From: Gonocerus acuteangulatus | Lineage: Eukaryota; Arthropoda; Insecta; Hemiptera; Coreidae | Assembly (NCBI GenBank): GCA_946811695.1 | Contig: OX328125.1 | Location: 37,438,734-37,502,733 of the forward strand | DNA: 64,000 bases | Direction: 5' to 3' | Shown here: positions 56,969 to 64,000 of the stretch, in pieces | Layout: the number at the start of each line of letters is the position of its first letter | Numbering within the stretch: the stretch's first letter is position 1 | Made by a program: the position numbers and the translations under genes | The notes under the pieces: generated by a model | The model's database searches: none | What the model was told of the DNA's origin: nothing | The model's input: only the letters and a program-made list of their open reading frames with translations

Positions 56969-57032
<64 letters not shown>
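56969..57032. repeat. (TA)n microsatellite
   Basis: About 32 TA units, then an imperfect TA tail. Confidence 0.95.
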
Positions 57033-57038
<6 letters not shown>

Positions 57039-60000
57039 TAATCAAATAATTATATCTTCTACCTCTTATCTTCTTCTGCCCATGTAGGTAATTTAAGTTG
57101 AAACTTAAATAAGTTTCACGAGTTTTAAGTTTAAACTCGTTCTTATAACAAACTTTATTTCCATGATCCATTTTTAGTATTTGGGATTTTTTCAAAGGGA
57201 TACATCCTGTTCTGACTGCATCATGATCATGTCATATTTATCAAATAATGACCTCTACGAAGAAGTATGCTTATGTTATGTGTTTGTATATATATATAGT
57301 ATATGTAAGCTTGAATTATCAGATTTTCTGCCCTAATAAATGAAATAATAGTTAGCATAAAATATTTTTAGAAAACATTGGTATTGACAATAGTGTGTTA
57401 TCTTCCCTTCTTATGGAAGAATTCTAAATTAATTTTTATTTTGGCATTCTAGAAATAATTATTATTTTAACGAGTGGGGTTCCATATTTATTAAAATTAC
57501 GGTATTGTAATTATGGTTCCCATTGGAAAAGATCAACCACAAAGTATGCTTTAAACAACCATACGCTGATTTGTTTTTTTTACATATAGTTCTTTAATTA
57601 TATATATTTTTTTAAAAATGCAACGTGCGTTCCATTGTAGGCGAAATAAAAGGAGTTTTATATTTTATGCATTCCTAATCGCAACGGAAATAAGTTTGTT
57701 CACAAGTTCATTTTTCTTTCAAAATAAATATAACTATATAGAGTTTATATATTTCATTTTATTTTAGTTTTACACAATTTTAGTGATTCAACATTTTCAT
57801 AATTAGTGAATATTTGTCAGTAAATAAGGTAATACCTAATGTAGTCAAATGTTTTCTTTGATATAGTTATTTGTAAATGTTTATATCTAATGATCTAAAT
57901 TATTATAGAATAAGAAATTTGTATTTGAATCATGCTATACATATTTACAGAAATATTATTACTAAAATATAATTTATATTAAAAGTAATTTTTAATATAT
58001 CAAAAAAGCTCTGGACTCCAAATTTCTTAAACTTTACATTTTTATTTGGAGTGTCAAATATATTTCTTTTTATATTATTTATTCTATTATCTATCATCAT
58101 ATTAATAATAATATCCATTTCAGGGAGTTTTTATGTTGATATAAATGTTAAAATCGCCTCTTAAGTAATGCAGGGTCCTGAAGAAATGCTAGGAGTTCTC
58201 TTCAATTTCGAGAGTAAATCGTTTAGTTTCGATATTATTCGCTCTTAGGATACATTGCATGTCAAGTTTAGTTTTATGAATACTAAATCATGTATCCTTA
58301 AAATATATTAGTTCAATTAATTCCCTAAGAAATGTATTTTATAGCATGGACTTCAAAGTGAGTTTATTCTAAGGTTAATATTCCCTTCTGGTTCACTGGA
58401 TTGAAAAATGGTTTCTTCTAACGTATTTTTCTTTACCTGACGTGTTCATTTTAACAGAAGTTCTTTTATTATTCTCTGATCAATTTCAAAGCTCGCTTTC
58501 ATCTAAGGCCGGCTCGATTGTTTTTGACAAGCTTGCCTCATTTTGAACTTTTATTTTTTTTTTCTTTGACATTACTCGTTTTTATTTTTTTTTTCTTCAG
58601 AAATCTTTTACGGTTTTTATCTAAGAGATTCTGATTCTGTCAGCGTTTTTTGGCGTAATCGTACAAGCATCGGGCTTTCCTCTAGTCGACTTTAGCTGAA
58701 TATTAAAATTTCTTTTTATGTCAGCCTTCGATGGAACGAGAAAATGAAATTTAATTTTGAATTCATAAAAAGTATTGAATACATTGGAATACATTCGAAA
58801 TGTTTTGCCATTTTTTTATACATTGATAACTGAACATGAAGAAGGTATATTGACAAGTGAAAAATCATGAAACCGATGGATTGTTTTTACAATACTGAGC
58901 AAAAACAATTAAATAAGAAGAAAATAAGAACATTTTTAAGAAAATAAAAACAAATCTAGGAACAAAAATCAGGGCCTGATCCAGCAGGTAGAGGATATTA
59001 GTTTAAGGTTATAAAAAGAAAAAAAAAATGTTATAACTTTCTTTATTTCAAAAATATAGGATAACAGTCAACTCAAAAAGTATACGTTTTGAGTGAGACT
59101 CCTATTTTTTCGGTATAAAGTGGGTTTGGAAATATACCCCACGTCTACTGGCTGAGACACACAAAAAAAGAAAACACAATTTATTATATACCCTGCTTTA
59201 TTTGAACTGAGAGATAAGCTTAACAAATATTCTTTATAAATGATGGTCCAAAATAGTTGTGTTCCTATTTTTTCTACAACGAACTACACATGGAAACCAA
59301 TCCCTAAAACAACTAACTTCTCAGGACAAAAAACTACTGGTCTAGGTTTGGTGCTAAAGGAGCTGATTTAAAAAAGAAATGAATTTTATGTATTGTACTT
59401 TGCTTTAATGTATCTACAAATGATAACAGTTTGTCGAAAACCACAAACTTCGCCGAGTGGTTCAGTGGTTTCTCGAAACAATGTCTGTCCAAATAATGGT
59501 TGTATACTTAGCAGCAATATTGCGGTACTTGGCTTATATACTGCAACGCCAGCGTTAATCTTGCTGGCTTGTACTTAGCTTAAGACCCCGAGGGTTATCC
59601 CTGAGTAAAGAGCAAGCTAAGGGGGAACGAAATCCCTTCTAATACCTTAGCTTTCATCAACAGCGAAAATCCTCTGTTTACATCTTCTTTTTAATTTACT
59701 TCTTTTCCATCAAATGCCTTCTCAGTCGGATCGCGCTCTGATAAAGGAACCCTTACGATTCTTTAAACTTCCCAGGAAGGAAAGAGGGTGGAGAACCTGA
59801 GGAGGGGAAGAGGGGAGATAGAAAAGAGCTTGTTCGACGAAGAAGTCTCAACTTAAGAGAAACTTCTTAAAGGAATGGCCGGAGAAGAGCTACTCAAAGA
59901 AGCAGAAACTTCAAGGCTCTCATACACTTTCCATTTATATGTATTTTCTCTTGCTATAAAAGCAATACACGGGAAAGTATTGCTCGACTATGTAAACAGG

Positions 60001-60569
60001 ATAGCTTTACTTTAAATGTCCTTTTGAATTAATGGTTATATGGAGCAGAGTTCGGTTAGGTCTTCTAGATTAAATATGTTATGATATAAAAATATCTGAC
60101 ATTATTTAAGAATACTCTTTTAATACTTTTTACTTCCTTAGCATTTCAAGAACTAGATCTTTAAGTTTCCAAATATTTTTGCTTTTCTTAGTCAAAAGAA
60201 GCTTTTAAAATATAGCGAGCATCATTATTTTGTTTTTTAATGGCTGAGGCACCCGTTTTTGACTTGTTTATAAACGAAATTAAGCAAGCAGACAATCTAC
60301 AAACATTGACCAGAATCTACAAACTAAAAATTTACGCAGTAGCACTTTAAGAAACAAAAATATCAAACATTGTATGTGTTTTACCTTCCGCAAAGATTCA
60401 TCAATTTACAGTACTTGTAGTTATTGTAAACAACAGCTGTGTGTAGTCGACACAGCCGACTGGACACTTAAGTCTAGGCTTCGTTTTCTATAGCCCCTCT
60501 AGCTACGTTCTGAATCCGCTAACTACTTGCTCGTTTCAAATTACTTAAACGTTTATTACTTTGTGTGGA
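57033..60569. other. AT-rich sequence without recognisable gene
   Basis: The longest stretch without a recognised repeat. A less AT-rich part (59590-59900) has no domain; a 61-codon open stretch at 59393-59578 is unremarkable. Confidence 0.45.
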
Positions 60570-60920
60570 GAGTTAGGTTATAATCTACTATATATTTGTC
60601 AAATACCACTCACTCACTGAGTGCTCAATTGGTTTGGGCTGTAATCGCCCAGCCCAAACCAATTGACAGAAAATGTTGAAATTTTGCGTGGACACTCCCT
60701 TTATAACGTAAACACTCGCTAAAAAAGGATTTTTTATATTAAAATTGTAAAGAATTTTTAGAGGGGTTTGAATTTTTAGTTGGTTAGAGCAGGCAAGCCT
60801 AGGAAGCATGCGTTGCTAGGAGGATAACACGTCAGCTGGTACCATGCTTTTTCTATTTCATAGTATTATTTTTATTTGCGGTTAATTTCAACTATGATTG
60901 CAGATACTGAATTGGAAACT
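60570..60920 (+). mobile_element. Family B, plus copy
   Basis: Collinear with 6890-7165 reversed. A hairpin at about 60626-60665 (CAATTGGTTTGGGCTG, loop TAATCGCC, complement) occupies the place where the other copy has a single 'ggtttgggctgggcgatg'. Ends near 'gcggttaatttcaactatga'. Confidence 0.7.
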
Positions 60921-61011
60921 TAAATTTTAACATTTCTTATTGACGACGAATTTTAAGCTGTACTGGTTAAACTGCTGTTACAATAGATAACGGGTTATCT
61001 CTACGTTATCT

Positions 61012-61052
61012 GTTTCTTGACACTGGTCCGGAGCGCCCCACTGTCAAGAAAC
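61012..61052. repeat. Small hairpin with GC-rich loop
   Basis: GTTTCTTGACACTGG pairs with CCACTGTCAAGAAAC over 15 positions with two mismatches, around TCCGGAGCGCC. No further context identifies it; it could be the meeting point of two element ends. Confidence 0.5.
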
Positions 61053-61114
61053 ATTATATTTTGATTACTGAAAGTATGTGAAAAGTACAAAAGTAAGGCA
61101 AAAGTTCTGGCAAA

Positions 61115-61300
61115 ATGTGTTTTATTTTGGCCGATACCTTGGCCTGAAATTTAAGCCTTCAGGGCTATAAAACAGGTGGGATTTATATTAGATTATTCTG
61201 TGAATAAATTAATATTAACTCTTTCCTCTTTGTCTTACAACATTTATGAAGGCTTAAATTTCAGGCCGAAACTTCGGCAAAAATAACACATCTACCTATA
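61115..61300. mobile_element. Inverted pair of hammerhead-like ends
   Basis: Plus strand 61247-61275 has TATGA-A, stem GGCTT/AGGCC with one G-T pair, then GAAACTTC. The minus strand at 61172-61140 has nearly the same sequence facing away, so 61115-61172 and 61240-61298 form imperfect reverse-complement arms. No coding sequence; a small end-only derivative. Confidence 0.6.
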
Positions 61301-62897
61301 AAACATGTAGTTTTATTAACATACCAAGATGGAAACCCAAGATTTTGTGTTTTATGAAACGGAATAATATCACGAAACAGGTTGATTCCATGTCATGTGT
61401 CATTCTATTTTTATAGATTACATAGCAGATAATACTCTTCGGCTTTAAACGTATCATGGTTTCATACAAAACTATTGGATATAATCATAAAATCTCTTCA
61501 ATTGTACGGATTATTTGATGCTATACATCACGGAAAGTTGTTTCCCCTCCACCTGACTGTAAGGCAGGTGCATGTACTCCAACCCCTCTATATAGACAGC
61601 GTGACGACTAGATGAACCCCTCGGGAAATCCTTTATCTTCTCAGCCTAATCCAAATCCTCATTTGAGCCCATTGTGGATGCACGCACTCGGATGCGGTCT
61701 GTTGCACGCGAGCAGTGCTCCCTCCTTTCAGAGTCTATCTACAAAAGAAAGCCTCCCCATTGCGGGGAACGAAACAGCTTAATCCCCAAACCCTTCGCCT
61801 CTACGTATTAATTATGTTCCAAGAGGTCCTCCCTAATTATAAGCATCTCGTGCTTGAGGATCGGATTATCTTTACTCTTTCCCTTATACCGAAAGAGAAA
61901 TATGAGCTCATTTTATTTTTGTTTGTTTTTAAAACTAACAATTCTCCCATTAGTCCATGGCGCATCTGGTTCGAGTTGAATACTGAGAGGGGACAAGCTT
62001 ATTTCTAGGAGAATATCTTCAGAACAACCTAGGTAACAGTAATAGTAAATAGAAAAATGCCCTATAGTATTCACGCTAGAGATTTTTACAAGGGGTCAAA
62101 AGATTCGCAACAAAATATCCAATAATTTTGAATCATTATATACTAAAACGCCTCATCAAATTTCATTCAAATCGGTTTGATCGTTTTCGAATACTAATTT
62201 CAGAATTGAGGCGTTAGCGAAAAAAAGTGACATTTTCCAAATTGTTGCGAAATTCAATCAACATATTTTACATGTCAAATCTTTTTTTTTTTTTGAGTTG
62301 CTTCTTCTTTTCAGTTCTGAGTTTGAAAATGTTTGTCGCTAAAGATACTAATAATGCCAAAACGACACTGGAAAAAGTCAGTCACAGAATAGCGGCGAAC
62401 GTAAATTGTGCATATTTCACAGCTGGTTGATTTAAAGCTTCATGGCGGGTTCTTAAACTAACCGCGTTAAATACACAATACAGTACACGTTTGGGTTTGT
62501 CACCACTGTTGCAGAACTGAACGATAAAATAAAATAAAAAATAAATAAAAATCCACGTTTTCTAACCCGTTGACTCCATAATCCAGAAAATACTTTTCCT
62601 AAGTACCTGATGTTTTCTTATTACGCTCAATTCTCATATAGCCAATTTCGTGGAATGAGAACAACAATTGTATTTAATCAATTGCGCACATTTCAATTTA
62701 GCTTGCAGTATTTTTTATCTCTTTTTGTTGAAAAAAGGTACATTCTGTACTAAAGAAACTCTGCAAACGTTTGTCGATTTGTTGATGGGGTGGGATTTGT
62801 TGAATTGTCGAATTATTTTTCTTCAATAACCTGTTAAAACATAATAGTGTATGTGTGATATGAAATAATGGAAGAACAGATAATACTTTTGAGGGAT
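61301..62897. other. Unique sequence with a GC-richer island
   Basis: 61540-62000 is GC-richer, non-repeated and open for 97 codons on the plus strand (61715-62008) with no domain. The rest is AT-rich. Confidence 0.4.
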
Positions 62898-63395
62898 AAA
62901 ATGTATATATATATAAAAATCACGTGTCTGTCTGTTTTTCTGTTTGTTTGTTCCTTATACAAATCTACACCGTTTGACCGATTTCGACCAAACTTGGAAT
63001 AATGGTAGGTCTTGATACGAGAAATCTCCTAGGCTAGGTCAAAATAATCGACTAAACTCGGTACACATGTAGATCTTAATCTGGGGAGTGCCGTAGGCTA
63101 GGTCAAAAAAATCTAGCAGCTGTCTGTCTGTATGTTTGTCCCTTATACAAATCCACACCGTTAGGCCAATTTTTACGAAACTTGGTATACATGTATGTCT
63201 TGATACGGGGGGTGTTATAGGTTAGGTCAAAGTCGTCTAGGACTCACAGTTGGGAGGCCACGAGTTCATAACAGTTACAGATTCGTGTTATTAGATTTTA
63301 ATAATACTTTTTGGTGTCTAATTTATTTAGGCTTTTCTATACGCAGAAAGTAGGCGTAGCATGGCACGCTGGGTAACGGCTAGTATGCAATAAAG
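62898..63395 (+). mobile_element. Family C, copy 2
   Basis: Same order as 23020-23540: a short TA run, 'aaatcacgtgtctgtctg', 'ccttatacaaatctacacc', 'ggtaggtcttgatacgagaa' and the end 'gtagcatggcacgctgggta'. In this copy the middle 'cttatacaaat...' block occurs twice (near 62954 and 63140), a different internal duplication from copy 1. Confidence 0.78.
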
Positions 63396-64000
63396 AAAGT
63401 AAAAAAAGGAAGAAAAAATAGCTCTACTAAAATGGGCCATATTCCTAGAGTAATTCATTGCCAACTAAAATATTAATATTGAAAGAGAATGTTTTTAATA
63501 AAACCTTTTTTACTTGTTTTCATAAAAAAAAAAGTTTTTATCTCCCAGAAATATGGCGCAAGCAGTAGCGATAAAAGTTAATTTAGTATTGGGCTTCCGA
63601 GAAATAAAACAGAAACACTTTATTTAGTAAGAAAAAAAGAGCCCTACAACATTGATTACTATTAATATTTGAGAATGTTTGGCTCATAATTTCTATTACT
63701 TTTGCCGTATTAATATTTTCAATATTGATTCAAATGAATCATAAACATTAAATGTGGAGTAACAAAAATATTCCATACGAGGTTTGCGCATTAATGCCAA
63801 ACCCTTAAGCAATGAAAAGTGTATTTAATATAAAATTTATTTATCCTCTCTTTTTATTTATTTAAGTTAATAATCATCTCTCATCAATGTTTATTTATTT
63901 TAATATTGCTATTAATTAATTCACAAGTAATTTCGGTACAAACACTAAACTCAGAGACTATATCTAAATCACTTTTAATTATTGTGCCTGCGAATTTTGG
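63396..64000. other. AT-rich sequence without recognisable gene
   Basis: Nothing recognised to the end of the window. Confidence 0.45.

Overview
The window looks like intronic DNA of an arthropod, most likely an insect. It is AT-rich and crowded with TA and GA microsatellites, mobile-element relics and foldback elements, and it has no long open reading frame. The only host exon I would defend is on the minus strand at 34128-34305. It has both splice sites and encodes 58 codons of an Ig-like domain of a cell-surface protein. No other convincing exon lies on that strand, so the gene seems to have introns of roughly 30 kb or more on each side of it. A weaker candidate exon lies at 24841-24953 on the plus strand.

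Most of the window is transposon archaeology. DNA transposons: a deleted pogo/Tigger element (9563-10302); a Tc1 element turned into a giant foldback (13339-14956); two copies of a PIF/Harbinger-like hairpin MITE (19291-19485, 19649-19842); a non-autonomous hAT element with a perfect 8-bp target duplication (47984-48753); and a mariner relic with another repeat nested inside it (50679-51551). Retroelements: an integrase fragment of an LTR retrotransposon (45339-45497), a Penelope-like fragment with a GIY-YIG domain (53927-54660), tRNA-headed SINEs (46457-46679, 53690-53919) and 5S-rRNA-headed SINEs (17567-17752, 17896-18082) that share one 3' tail. Four dispersed families that I cannot classify (called A, B, C and D here) recur in both orientations.

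The most interesting signal is a small RNA-like motif that recurs across the window, including in the Penelope-like element: a CTGANGA box, one extra base, a short stem-loop, then GAAAC (GAAT in the Penelope-like copy). This resembles the catalytic core of the hammerhead ribozyme, which is known from Penelope-like elements. Several copies occur as inverted pairs. Other standouts are a 115-bp perfect palindrome sitting in a TA microsatellite (8105-8358), and a highly uniform 42-bp minisatellite of about ten units that stays open in one frame (4274-4697).

The unique sequence between repeats is mostly AT-rich and featureless. Several GC-richer islands (10600-11000, 15030-15430, 41281-41660, 55140-55520, 61540-62000) could be conserved non-coding elements, which only a comparison with related genomes could show. 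No rRNA or tRNA gene, CRISPR array, operon or other bacterial feature is present. All family names come from reading the sequence; no database search was possible.
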